Source: Phycisphaerales bacterium
GTDB lineage: Bacteria; Planctomycetota; Phycisphaerae; Phycisphaerales; SM1A02
Direction of reading: 5' to 3'
DNA: 64,000 nt
NCBI GenBank assembly: GCA_009691915.1
Contig: SIAD01000001.1
Coordinates: forward strand, 432,755-496,754
A model generated the notes under the pieces. The model ran no database searches, was not told the DNA's origin, and saw only the letters and a list, made by a program, of their open reading frames with translations. Position 1 is the stretch's first letter; every line of letters starts with the position of its first letter. Shown here in pieces: positions 43,670 to 52,474 of this stretch. The position numbers and the translations under genes were made by a program.

Positions 43670-44964
43670 ATCGACAACCCATGCTGTCCAGGTCGCGGCG
43701 CCTTGCGTATCGGCAGTGGATCCGAGAGCGATTCAGGGCACAGCACCTCGTGCGAGGCGACCGCGTCGTCCCACGACAGCCGCTGCCCGGAGTACGCGGA
43801 CATCCGTCCCATGATCGCCATCATGCATGAGTCGGCCATGAACTCTCCTTCGTTGACGGGTCGTCCATCGCGCACGGCCTTGAACAGTGTGTTGTGTTCG
43901 ACCTGATACATGTCCGGTGTAGGGCCATCCTTCGGATACGACCAGATCGTTTGGCCGGAGTAATCCTTGATCCAGTGGGTCGGTCCCCACCCGTTGACCG
44001 AGGCGTATCCCTTGGTGCCGTTGATCCAGTCATCGTTGAGATTGAAGCAGTTGGGCTGCTGCCTGGTCATGAGGACTGCGCGCGGCCCGTGCTCATACTC
44101 CCAGGTGCAAGTGAAGTTGTCGTAGATGTCGCCGCGCTCGGGGATCTCTTCGCGACAGAACCGGCTGCCGATGGCGGTGCAGCGCGTGGGGTGTCTCCCG
44201 CCGAAGGCCCAGTTGATCTTGTCGACGCTGTGAACGGCCTGCTCAACAAGATGGTCACCAGAGAGCCAGTTGAAGTGCTGCCAGTTTCGCAGTTGGAATT
44301 CGAGGTCCGACCAGCCGGGCTGGCGCGAATGGGTTCCAAGCGGCCCCGTGAGATATGTCGCGTGCACTGAGACCACTTCGCCCATGCGGCCGCCGAGGAT
44401 CTCCCCGTAGATCGCCCTCTCCGGAGACGAACTCCGCCAGCAGAATCCGCTGACGAGAGAGAGCCCCTTCGCCCGCGCGACCTTGGCACTCGCCAGCACT
44501 GAGCGGTATCCCGGGGCATCGACGCAGACCGGCTTCTCGCAGAAGATGTGCTTGCCGGCGGCGACTGCCTTGGCGAGCTGCTCCGGGCGGAATCCCGGCG
44601 TCGAACAGAGGAGCACGACATCAACGAGAGGCAGAACCTGATCAATCGAGTCCACCCCGACAAACTGCCGCTCAGCAGGCACATCGATTCGATCCTTCAC
44701 CGGTTCCTTCATGAGGTGCGAGAGGCTTGACTCAATGCGGTCCTTGAAGGCGTCGCCCATTGCGACGAGCACGACTCCCTGATCGGCGTTGAGTGCCTGG
44801 AGCGCGGCGCCTGTCCCACGCCCCCCGCATCCGACAAGACCGATCCGGATCCGCTCGTCGGCGCGGGCAATGCCCCACGCCGGGAATGGGGCGATGGCCG
44901 CGCCGACCCCGAGGAGCGCGGCGGACTTGATGAATGTGCGACGCGAGTCTGACATTTCGTGCAT
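43666..44964 (-). CDS. Tat-exported Gfo/Idh/MocA-family oxidoreductase (copy 2)
   Basis: 432 aa from the ATG at 44964 (ATG at 44955 also plausible). Twin-arginine signal 'SDSRRTFIKSAALLGVGAAI', NAD site 'IRIGLVGCGGRGTGAALQAL', Lys motif 'IFCEKPVCVDAPGYR' and the late His/Asp block 'GDHLVEQAVHSVDKINWAFG'. It is a diverged paralogue of the next gene, probably from tandem duplication. It starts 2 bp after the FGE-like gene and overlaps copy 1 by 4 bp, so the three form one operon. The substrates of both copies are unknown; the pair could act in sequence or on different glycans. Confidence 0.87.
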   Translation of the reverse strand: MHEMSDSRRTFIKSAALLGVGAAIAPFPAWGIARADERIRIGLVGCGGRGTGAALQALNADQGVVLVAMGDAFKDRIESSLSHLMKEPVKDRIDVPAERQFVGVDSIDQVLPLVDVVLLCSTPGFRPEQLAKAVAAGKHIFCEKPVCVDAPGYRSVLASAKVARAKGLSLVSGFCWRSSSPERAIYGEILGGRMGEVVSVHATYLTGPLGTHSRQPGWSDLEFQLRNWQHFNWLSGDHLVEQAVHSVDKINWAFGGRHPTRCTAIGSRFCREEIPERGDIYDNFTCTWEYEHGPRAVLMTRQQPNCFNLNDDWINGTKGYASVNGWGPTHWIKDYSGQTIWSYPKDGPTPDMYQVEHNTLFKAVRDGRPVNEGEFMADSCMMAIMGRMSAYSGQRLSWDDAVASHEVLCPESLSDPLPIRKAPRPGQHGLSI

Positions 44965-44966
44965 GG

Positions 44967-45824
44967 CTACTCCTTCGTGACTGGGGGGGCTGGCGCAGGT
45001 TCAGGCGCAGGTGCGGGTGCAGGTTCAGGCGCAGGTGCGGGTGCGCTCGCGGGCGCGGGCCCGTCGCAGACAATTCGGAATCCGATCCATCCCGCGTCAG
45101 CGAGCCACCACTGGCTCCGAGGAAGCTGCGGGTCGCTCATGTTCCAGTTGGGCGTGTCCTCTTCGATGGCCGCGCATCCGATCTCGTTCTTGCCATCGCG
45201 GTAGGAGCCGCCCATCACCGATCCCGTGCCGTCTGGCTCGACGCACCACTCGGAGAGATTGCCGTAGAGGTCGCAGAGTCCTTGGGCGTCGGGCTTCTTC
45301 GAGCCGACCTTATGCGTCGTGCCTTCACTGGTGTCGTCAAACCACGCGTGGTCGGCGGTACTCGCTGGCGTGACCTTCGCACCCTCGCAGGTAAGTGTCC
45401 ACTCGGCGACTGTCGGAAGTCGGTAGGGCCGCCCTGTTTTCGCACTGATCCAGACGCAGAACGCCTTGGCGTTCGCAAAGCTGATCGAGTTCGCTGGCCA
45501 TCCCGCATGCCCGAATCCCCGGTCGGTGGCGATGTACGGTTTCGTAGGTCGCGTGACCGCATCGGCCGCGGGCGGATCACTCACGCCATCCTTCTTATCG
45601 AAGCCGTATACGCAGACATCAAGAACTTCCCACGGAATCTCGGTTCGGCTCATCCAGATCTGGGAGCCCCCGGGAAGTGGCGCGACCGGAACCATCGCAA
45701 TCGAGAGTGCGGTTCCCTTAATCGGCTGGGAAAATGGCGTGGGCTGATCCTGTGGCGTCTGTGCAGAGGCCGCTGAGACTGCTGCAGCCCCCGAAATGAG
45801 CCAGATTCGCGTCGACTTTCTCAT
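44967..45824 (-). CDS. Secreted formylglycine-generating-enzyme-like protein
   Basis: 285 aa with a signal peptide ('IWLISGAAAVSAASA'). FGE-sulfatase domain features are present: 'FWMSRTEIPW'-type start ('QIWMSRTEIPWEVLDV'), 'VSFANAKAFCVWISAKTG'-like block, 'YRLPTVAEWTLTCEG', 'LCDLYGNLSEWCVEPDGTGS', 'VMGGSYRDG' and 'WIGFRIVCDG'. The active-site Cys pair of true sulfatase-activating enzymes is not evident, so it may be a non-catalytic ligand-binding relative. The C-terminus is PAPAPE-type low-complexity sequence from a 24-bp tandem repeat. First gene of the operon with the two Gfo/Idh/MocA oxidoreductases. Confidence 0.78.
   Translation of the reverse strand: MRKSTRIWLISGAAAVSAASAQTPQDQPTPFSQPIKGTALSIAMVPVAPLPGGSQIWMSRTEIPWEVLDVCVYGFDKKDGVSDPPAADAVTRPTKPYIATDRGFGHAGWPANSISFANAKAFCVWISAKTGRPYRLPTVAEWTLTCEGAKVTPASTADHAWFDDTSEGTTHKVGSKKPDAQGLCDLYGNLSEWCVEPDGTGSVMGGSYRDGKNEIGCAAIEEDTPNWNMSDPQLPRSQWWLADAGWIGFRIVCDGPAPASAPAPAPEPAPAPAPEPAPAPPVTKE
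44995..45042 (-). repeat. 24-bp tandem repeat, two perfect copies
   Basis: Unit on + is gcaggttcaggcgcaggtgc followed by gggt, at 44995-45018 and 45019-45042. It codes for the Pro/Ala/Glu-rich tail (PAPAPEPA-type) of the FGE-like protein. Confidence 0.93.
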
Positions 45825-45831
45825 TGCGATG

Positions 45832-45860
45832 TTGGCAAGTCTAGCGATTGGTGCAACAAT
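45832..45860 (+). promoter_or_regulatory. Candidate promoter of the secreted metzincin gene
   Basis: TTGGCA (45832-45837), a 17-nt spacer and AACAAT (45855-45860), 15 bp before the ATG at 45876. The -35 matches five of six positions and the -10 four of six. Confidence 0.35.
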
Positions 45861-45875
45861 CTATGTCGAGGCCCC

Positions 45876-48443
45876 ATGATCACTACGACAGCCCTCGCGG
45901 CTGGATTCGCACTGTCCGTCGCTCCATCTCCCGAGTCACTCACCTTCGCGGGACCCGGTGGTCGCACCATCGAACTGCAACTTGAACGGTTCGCCCTCGT
46001 CGGAGTTGAGTCACTCAGTGCGACCGTCGAGCACGGCCGAGAGATGACGCGGCCAATGGATCCGAATCGCGTCCGTCTCTACAAGGCCTCGGAGGTCGAA
46101 AGCTCGGCGACCGGCTTCGTCGCCTTCGCTCCCACGGGCGCGATCGGGTGGCTCGACAGCGATCACGGGCGGCTCGTCCTCGAAGGAGTCGGCGATCCAA
46201 CTCGCCCAGGGCTGCGCCCGGGACCTTGGCGATGGGAACACGAAGGACCTGGCGGTGCGCCTCCAATCGAGGAAGTGTGCGCAGTGCTCGGGCATCCGGG
46301 CAACGATGGTGGAGTCGCCGGATCGGTCGGCCCCTCCATGCCGCAGCTGACGCGTCTTGTCGAACTCGCCGCCGACCTCGACTACGAGTTTGTCTCCATC
46401 TTTCCCTCAGCGGGAGCAGCCTCCGACTACGCCACTGCCCTCTACGGCGCAGTGAGCTGCATCCTCGAGCGCGACTGTGGTGTGCGGCTTCGACTCTCGT
46501 ACATCCGCCTCTTCACGACTCCGGACGATCTCTATAACCAGGAGAATCCCCTCTACCCGTTCCGCGACGAGTGGGAGACGAACCAGACCGCGGTCCAGCG
46601 CGATCTGGCGCAACTTCTCACGGGGCGGCGCAACCTTCCCTACGGCGGCGTGGCCTGGCTCAACGCGGCGTGCACCAACTACGGTTATTCCGTCTCGGGG
46701 TACATGATCGGTTCGTTCGCTCACTCGACCCAGACCAACCCCGGCAACTGGGATCTGATCGTCACGACTCACGAACTGGGCCACAATGTCGGGACGCTTC
46801 ACACCCACGACTACGGGGTCGATTCCTGCGCGTCCGGCAGTGTGCAGCGCGGGACGATCATGAGCTACTGCCATGTCGTCTCCGGCGCGACCGCCAACGT
46901 CGACCTCCGCATGCACAGGATCACTGGTGATGCCGTCAAGCAGTATCTCTGGGGACCCGCGGCCCCTTGCCTTGCCATCGATTGCAACTCAAATGGCCTC
47001 GCAGACGCCGACGAAATCGCGGCAGGCGCGCTCGCGGATACCAACAGTGATGGCATCGCCGACCTCTGCCAGGACTGCGACTCCGATGGGATTCTCGATC
47101 CCGTCGAACTCGCCGAGGGCGCGCCCGACATCGACCTCGACGGCGTCCCCGATCAATGCCAGCGCGACTGCAACCTGAACCTCTTGCCCGATGGCTATGA
47201 GATTACTGTGGCCATGGCACAGGACCTCGATGGAAACTCCACCATCGACTCGTGCGACGCGGACTGCGACGGTAACGGCACCGCCGATGGAGTCGACCTC
47301 ATCGTCGATGTCTCGCGCGACCTCGACCGCGATGGGCGGATCGACTCCTGCGAGGACTGCGACGGCAACGGAGTCCCCGACCCCAGTGATCTTGCGGGCG
47401 CGCTGGGGCTCTGGACCATCCAGAAGGCTCCTGCGCTGCTGGTCGAACTTGACGGGAGAAGTGGCGTGCGCCGGCGCGCTATCGATCTCGCCGCCCTAGG
47501 AATCCAGCAGGTCTCAGCCATCGAGACAACGCCCACAGGCATGGTGCTTCTCGCCGCTACTGGCGACGCGGGGCCGATGCTTCTCGAATTTGACCGCGCG
47601 AGTTCGACCCTTCGCACGGTCGTTGCCGCGGGCGCGGGATTCCCGCTGGCGGCGAAGCTGCGCGTTGCCGGGCTCGGCGCGGGAGCGGCCCCAAGCGTTG
47701 ATGCTCTCTCGACCTCCGCCGACAAGATCACCCGATGGCGCCTCGATACCGGCGCGCTCGTCATGACGACCCAAAACCTTCCGGCCTCCGCCGTTCCCAT
47801 CTCGTTCGCCCGCAGCGGCGACTCCTTCTTCATCTTGAACGCCGACGGCACGATTCGCCGAAGCCCCGGAGCGGGCTATCCGACGCTGCCCTTCGGTGCG
47901 CTGCCAGTAGGCGCTGATCCAACCGACCTCGTGGCACTTCCCGACGGGCGGGTGCTGGTCACGGACCGTGCCAGCGACTCAATCCAGGCGTTCTCGCTGG
48001 GCGGCGCGCTCCTGGGACGGTTCGACTTCGGCCCCAATCCCAGCAGCTCCGTCGCGCTGACCGACCCGACCGCGCTCGTACTCGCCGACCAGGGCGCAGT
48101 TGTCTTCGCCCTTGCCTCGGGCGCCAGTGCGGCGGTTCACGGTTTCCGGATCTCGGATGGGTACTACCTGCGCACTTACCGCATCTACCGCGTCGATGCG
48201 ATCGGCTCCGATGGCTTCGCGCAGGTCGGGCCTTCGGCGCTGGACACCGACATGAACTTCGAACTCGACTCCTGCGAGGCCGGGAATCCCGCAGACATCA
48301 ATCACGATGGCATCGTCGATGGTCTCGACTTGTCTGCGCTCCTCTCGGCCTGGGGATCGTCAGATGCGAACGCCGACATCGACGACAACGGGGTTGTCTC
48401 GGGGTCGGATCTCACGCAGGTTCTCTCGGCGTGGGGTTCGTAG
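45876..48443 (+). CDS. Secreted metzincin zinc protease with calcium-loop and dockerin-like tail
   Basis: 855 aa with a signal peptide (about residues 1-17). The zinc motif is H299-E300-LG-H303-NVGTL-H309-THD, the HExxHxxGxxHxxD pattern of metzincins (reprolysin-like), followed by 'GTIMSYCHV', a Met-turn. From about 365 to 510 there are tandem Asp-rich calcium loops ('DCNSNGLADADEIAAG', 'DCDSDGILDPVELAEG', 'DCNLNLLPDGYEITVA'). The region about 510-800 is a beta-propeller-like stretch. The tail is a pair of calcium loops ('ADINHDGIVDGLDLSALLSA') ending AWGS. Likely an extracellular protease kept at the cell surface. It is divergent from the FGE-like operon by 51 bp. Confidence 0.85.
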   Translation: MITTTALAAGFALSVAPSPESLTFAGPGGRTIELQLERFALVGVESLSATVEHGREMTRPMDPNRVRLYKASEVESSATGFVAFAPTGAIGWLDSDHGRLVLEGVGDPTRPGLRPGPWRWEHEGPGGAPPIEEVCAVLGHPGNDGGVAGSVGPSMPQLTRLVELAADLDYEFVSIFPSAGAASDYATALYGAVSCILERDCGVRLRLSYIRLFTTPDDLYNQENPLYPFRDEWETNQTAVQRDLAQLLTGRRNLPYGGVAWLNAACTNYGYSVSGYMIGSFAHSTQTNPGNWDLIVTTHELGHNVGTLHTHDYGVDSCASGSVQRGTIMSYCHVVSGATANVDLRMHRITGDAVKQYLWGPAAPCLAIDCNSNGLADADEIAAGALADTNSDGIADLCQDCDSDGILDPVELAEGAPDIDLDGVPDQCQRDCNLNLLPDGYEITVAMAQDLDGNSTIDSCDADCDGNGTADGVDLIVDVSRDLDRDGRIDSCEDCDGNGVPDPSDLAGALGLWTIQKAPALLVELDGRSGVRRRAIDLAALGIQQVSAIETTPTGMVLLAATGDAGPMLLEFDRASSTLRTVVAAGAGFPLAAKLRVAGLGAGAAPSVDALSTSADKITRWRLDTGALVMTTQNLPASAVPISFARSGDSFFILNADGTIRRSPGAGYPTLPFGALPVGADPTDLVALPDGRVLVTDRASDSIQAFSLGGALLGRFDFGPNPSSSVALTDPTALVLADQGAVVFALASGASAAVHGFRISDGYYLRTYRIYRVDAIGSDGFAQVGPSALDTDMNFELDSCEAGNPADINHDGIVDGLDLSALLSAWGSSDANADIDDNGVVSGSDLTQVLSAWGS

Positions 48444-48466
48444 CAGGCGCTCTTCCTAGCAGGCGC

Positions 48467-50725
48467 TCAACCCCAGTCGGAGAAGAGCACCGTCAAGTCA
48501 GCGCCATTGACCGTTCCATCGCCGTTCAAATCGCCGCCGGGACCTGCTGAGCCCCACTGAGAGAGGATCAGTGTGAGGTCCGTGCCATCAACAACGCCGT
48601 CGCCGTTGATATCTGCAGGCCGCGGTGCTTCGCAGTCGTAGCCGAAGACTCGAAGGTCATCGACTCCGGCCTCGACGATGCTTCCCGCATCGAGGTCTCG
48701 TGCCTGGAAGCGAAGACACATCGAGCTGGTGGCGGCCATGAAGTCGGCGATCCGGTAGCGATGCTCCACCCATGCGTTGGGATTCGTATTGACGAGTTCA
48801 ACCTGTGACCAGGTCGTGCCGCCATTGTTCGACATGAGAATCGGCATCGAGTCGAGGTTCGGGGCGCTTCCCTGATTGTTCGAGTACCAGACCTGCACGC
48901 CTACAACGGGATCGGACACCGAAGTCGCGTTGAAGCTCGGGGTCGTCAAGGTCGTTACGCCGCCGTCAACATCGCTATAGCCGACCGACTGCCCAGCCAC
49001 ATGCTGGCCGGTGACCCAGCACATCGTGCCCGCGAGCGTTGCGTCGTTCTCGGGCTGCGCCGCCGTTCCGATCGGATCGACGAGGGTCCACACGCCAACC
49101 GCGGCCGCGGTGTCGCCAGTCGCGCCTACCGTCCAGCCGTTTGTGCCGGTCTCCATAGAGTCGGCAAAGCCGTTGAGCTCGCCATACGACACGCTGGCGG
49201 ACTTGAAGCCGCTCGCGGGATCCCGCACCACCGTCCCCGAGGCAAGCGTGAACTGCACCGCGAAGTTGACAGTCGACGGACACGACAACGCCGGGAACTG
49301 CGCGTTCCAGAGACCCGCGCCATTTGGCGACAGCGGCACCATCTGGTCGGCACCACCGTTGTTGAATACGAGCTTTGCGCCACCAGCGGCAATCGACTGC
49401 CCCGCGGCGAGCTGGCTCGACACCGCGAAAGATCCGCCCACGGGGTTGACTCGCGCGGGGAGTCCGTTGGGATAACCAATCGTCAGCGGATTTTCTCCGA
49501 TCGTCCAGACGAACAGGCCACTCTGGATGTCGCTGCCGACAACCGTTCCGCTGGGGAAGTACGGGTAGTTGCTCCAGAGCCCCGCGTATCCGATGGCATT
49601 CTCGCTCGGATAGGTGTCAAACCATGCGCGCTCAACAGGTGCGGTACGAGCCGTGATGTCATAGATGCGCAGCCCGGACTTGTAATTGCTCGCGTACAGG
49701 TCATTCCCCTTGATGTAGAGGTTGTGATCGACGCTCACCTGGCCGTTGGTGTAGGTCGCCGCCAGAAACGGCGCAGCGAGATTGCTGATGTCGATGATCC
49801 GCGTCGTGCAGAGGATGCCGAAGTTCGCCTCGTCGATTTCGTCGTTGATGTAGGCGTACCTGAGGTCGGGGGAGATCCAGACCTGATGGCAGTAGGCGGC
49901 ATTGGGATAGGTCGCGCGCCCGATCACGACGATGTTCCCCTTTTCGGTGATATCGATAATGTCCATTCCGGTGTCGGTGTAGCCGGTATTGAGTCCGCCG
50001 CAGGCGAAGAAGATCTCGCGGCCTTCATATGGCCCGGTCGTCCAGTTGAAGACCGCGCCGTCGTGTGTGTACTTGGCACTCCACGAAGTCACATAGGCAG
50101 GGAGAGCTGGATTCGCCAGGGAATAGACCCGCACCCCGTTGGACCCTCCACCCATCCGATAGAGGTAGCCGGTCTGCTGGTTGATGATCATGGTGTGCGT
50201 CGCCGCGCTTCCACCCGTCGTGACCGTTCCGAGATCAGCGATGTTTCCGTTGTCGATGTCCGCGAGATCAAAGATCTGGATCCCGCCGCCGCCCTCGCTG
50301 ACGCTGTAGCAGTAGTGCTGGTAGGTCTTCATGTTCCGCCACATGCTGTCGCCGGCGGAGGCGGGCTTGGGCATGAACTTCGTGAGCGTGGACGCGGCAG
50401 GAGTGGTGACTTCGACAAACGCCACGCCGTTGGACATTCCGAGGATCGCGTACTCGCGGCCACTCGGGCTGACATATCCCCAAGCGTCCGACGCGCTGGT
50501 CGCGGCGGCACTGATTGCGGTTACGGGAAACCACGCCTTCAGCTGGATGCCCGACGCGGGGAAGGTCGTTCCCGCGACCCCGCCCTCGGCTTCGCGCCAG
50601 ATCGGACCAACGAACACTGGCAACTGTTCCTTGGGATCATCCTCATGGGCGAGTGCTGCACACACGACGAGGCAGCCGAGCGAGAGCGCAGCGATCAACC
50701 TGATATGGGGAGTGCCCTTCTGCAT
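48467..50725 (-). CDS. Choice-of-anchor B family secreted protein with dockerin-like tail
   Basis: 752 aa from the ATG at 50725; the longer frame upstream is antisense noise over the peroxidase gene. The signal peptide is 'HIRLIAALSLGCLVVCAALA'. Residues about 60-400 contain LVIVD-type propeller repeats with family marks 'AWGYVSPSGREYAILGMSNG', 'VSVDHNLYIKGNDLYASNYK' and 'GLRIYDI', characteristic of choice-of-anchor B proteins. A jelly-roll domain follows (about 540-690), then two calcium loops ('ADINGDGVVDGTDLTLILSQ', 'GDLNGDGTVNGADLTVLFSD') ending DWG. Probably a surface adhesin-like or binding protein. It lies 76 bp downstream of the MauG-type gene in the same direction. Confidence 0.83.
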   Translation of the reverse strand: MQKGTPHIRLIAALSLGCLVVCAALAHEDDPKEQLPVFVGPIWREAEGGVAGTTFPASGIQLKAWFPVTAISAAATSASDAWGYVSPSGREYAILGMSNGVAFVEVTTPAASTLTKFMPKPASAGDSMWRNMKTYQHYCYSVSEGGGGIQIFDLADIDNGNIADLGTVTTGGSAATHTMIINQQTGYLYRMGGGSNGVRVYSLANPALPAYVTSWSAKYTHDGAVFNWTTGPYEGREIFFACGGLNTGYTDTGMDIIDITEKGNIVVIGRATYPNAAYCHQVWISPDLRYAYINDEIDEANFGILCTTRIIDISNLAAPFLAATYTNGQVSVDHNLYIKGNDLYASNYKSGLRIYDITARTAPVERAWFDTYPSENAIGYAGLWSNYPYFPSGTVVGSDIQSGLFVWTIGENPLTIGYPNGLPARVNPVGGSFAVSSQLAAGQSIAAGGAKLVFNNGGADQMVPLSPNGAGLWNAQFPALSCPSTVNFAVQFTLASGTVVRDPASGFKSASVSYGELNGFADSMETGTNGWTVGATGDTAAAVGVWTLVDPIGTAAQPENDATLAGTMCWVTGQHVAGQSVGYSDVDGGVTTLTTPSFNATSVSDPVVGVQVWYSNNQGSAPNLDSMPILMSNNGGTTWSQVELVNTNPNAWVEHRYRIADFMAATSSMCLRFQARDLDAGSIVEAGVDDLRVFGYDCEAPRPADINGDGVVDGTDLTLILSQWGSAGPGGDLNGDGTVNGADLTVLFSDWG

Positions 50726-50801
50726 GTTGGAACTGTACTCCGCAGGGCACGGCAATCCACCCCCGCGAGGCCAAAAACTGGGGGGTGTTGGTGCGTCCGC
50801 A

Positions 50802-52061
50802 CTACTTGGGATGGGTCGTCCAGGGGTCAGCGAGCCACTTCCGGGGGGGGTCGGTGCCGTCGAGCGACCGAAGGAACGCGGCAAGATCCGCCATTTCCTC
50901 GGCGGAAAAATCCCGCCGCCTGAGGACTGACTCCCGATGATGGTCCATCGTGACCGCCCCTTCGAGGGTCGAATAGAAGCGCAGGACCTCCTCGAGCGAG
51001 GCGAATTGCCCCTGATGGAAGTACGGTGCGGTCCGCGCGACATTGCGAAGAGCGGGCGTCCGGAATGCTCCCCACTGGTCCTCGTGCGCCACAAGCGCAT
51101 CGACGACGCGGGCGCGCTCCGAGTCGGGGTTGTCGGCGAATGAGCCACTCGAACGAAACGGGCTCGACTTGAGTGGCGCGATCGCCCCGTACCTTCCTGG
51201 ATCGGAAATGAGATCGCCCCGGGGCGCGGCGCCGAGTGCATGGAACTCGCCGTCGCTCAGAAGTGGCCCGACATGACACTGCCAGCAGAGTCCGCGGCTT
51301 GTGAATGTGTCGAGGCCACGCTGCGCGCTCGGAGAAAACCCATCGTTCTCAACGAGGTCGAGCCGTCGCGGCGACCCCTTCGCGCGCCACAACTCCACCC
51401 AGCGGTCGAACGCGCTCGGCCCTGTCACGAGACGGCGCTCATAGGCGGCGATCGCCTTGCCGATGTTGGCGATCGCCAAGTCGACCTGACCCGGAGTGAG
51501 TGGCGGCGCGCCGAGCGGACCAAAAATGCTCTCGTACTGAACCGCAAGCTGTGGCGAAGTGCGGACGCGCTCGACGACTGCTGCGAGCGATCCACCCATT
51601 TCGCGGGGATGAGAGAACGGACCGTGAGATTGGCTCCACAGTGAGTCGAACCTGCCATCCCAGTTGAACCAGGTCTGGTGGGCGACATCAAGGAGTGTGG
51701 GCGCATTGCGAATTCCGCGCGCAAGCCCCTGAGTGACCGTGAGTCCGTCAGTGAAGGCTCGCTCCGGCTGATGGCAGGTTGCGCATGAGATCTCTCCGTT
51801 GGCCGAAAACGCCGTGTCAAAGAAGAGCCACTGGCCGAGCTTCGCGGCTGGAAGAGCATCCGCGAAACGGTTCGACGGGTCGGGGCCAAGCGCGCCAGGC
51901 AAGCCCATCGCCTCAACGCGCTCAATCTGCGCCGCACCGAGTTCGACGCCGGAACGGTCGGACTCGGGCTTCGTGGGCTCGATGCGCGGCGCACTCGGGG
52001 CACACGAAAGCGCAAGGAGCGCCACGGGAAGCAGTCGGATCAATACATCCCGATGTCCCAT
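50802..52061 (-). CDS. MauG/CcpA-type di-heme cytochrome c peroxidase lipoprotein
   Basis: 419 aa. Lipobox 'LLALSC' makes Cys20 the lipid anchor. Heme motifs are C93-AT-C96-H97 ('ISCATCHQPERAFTDG') and a second CWQCH in 'FTSRGLCWQCHVGPLL'. 'GQWLFFDTAFSANG', 'NAPTLLDVAHQTWFNWDGR' and 'TPALRNVARTAPYFHQGQFA' are standard for the bacterial cytochrome c peroxidase/MauG family. It reduces peroxide or oxidises a protein partner in the periplasm. Its start overlaps the end of the FixH/YtkA-like gene by 22 bp; a TTG just at that stop could also serve. It belongs to a leftward run NHL protein - FixH-like - peroxidase - choice-of-anchor B. Confidence 0.87.
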   Translation of the reverse strand: MGHRDVLIRLLPVALLALSCAPSAPRIEPTKPESDRSGVELGAAQIERVEAMGLPGALGPDPSNRFADALPAAKLGQWLFFDTAFSANGEISCATCHQPERAFTDGLTVTQGLARGIRNAPTLLDVAHQTWFNWDGRFDSLWSQSHGPFSHPREMGGSLAAVVERVRTSPQLAVQYESIFGPLGAPPLTPGQVDLAIANIGKAIAAYERRLVTGPSAFDRWVELWRAKGSPRRLDLVENDGFSPSAQRGLDTFTSRGLCWQCHVGPLLSDGEFHALGAAPRGDLISDPGRYGAIAPLKSSPFRSSGSFADNPDSERARVVDALVAHEDQWGAFRTPALRNVARTAPYFHQGQFASLEEVLRFYSTLEGAVTMDHHRESVLRRRDFSAEEMADLAAFLRSLDGTDPPRKWLADPWTTHPK

Positions 52062-52474
52062 TGGGTTCTCTCGATAGTGGTTCCGTCATCGATGTCGACA
52101 TCGACCTCCCACTTGCCGCTCATGTGGAAGAGCATCCCTTCGGCGCGCAGGCTGCCATCGGATCTGCGGATGACTGTCGGCGCGACATTCATCCCATGAT
52201 GGTGTTCTGGCATATGCGCGTCGACGCCGACGGCGAAGGGCACGTCTGCGGGGGTGCGGGTCGAAGCGATCTTGAGTTCGATGGTGAATCGTTTTCTCGC
52301 CTCTGGGAGCTGAATGGGATCCGAGTCTCTGAGAAGCCGCCACTCGATGCGCCATGAACCATCGTTGCTTGTGACGGTCTGCCAGTGAGCGGCTAGGTCC
52401 TGGGGCTGGGCCCCAAGCGACATGACGCAGAGTGCCAACGCGAGCGCAGGCACGATCTTCGCGCGCGCCGTCAT
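52040..52474 (-). CDS. Small exported FixH/YtkA-like protein
   Basis: 144 aa from the ATG at 52474, which overlaps the stop of the NHL gene (ATGA). The signal peptide is 'KIVPALALALCVMSLGA'. The body is a single beta-sandwich-like domain with 'RKRFTIELKIASTRTPADVP', a His cluster 'DAHMPEHHHGMNV' and 'EGMLFHMSGKWEVDVDID'. This layout, with HMPxHHHGM followed by a membrane-side sandwich, matches YtkA/FixH-type proteins, some of which have been linked to copper delivery. The His/Met-rich loop could bind copper here, which is inference. It is flanked by an NHL-repeat protein and a di-heme peroxidase. Confidence 0.75.
   Translation of the reverse strand: MTARAKIVPALALALCVMSLGAQPQDLAAHWQTVTSNDGSWRIEWRLLRDSDPIQLPEARKRFTIELKIASTRTPADVPFAVGVDAHMPEHHHGMNVAPTVIRRSDGSLRAEGMLFHMSGKWEVDVDIDDGTTIERTQWDIGMY

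Noticed and set aside
50745..50790. cacccccg/gggggtg stem between the peroxidase and the choice-of-anchor B gene
   Set aside because: No U-tract follows and pairing is G/C homopolymer, likely by chance.
49001..50923. 640-aa plus-strand open frame
   Set aside because: Antisense to the choice-of-anchor B gene; very Arg/Asp-rich, as expected for the opposite strand of GC-rich coding DNA.
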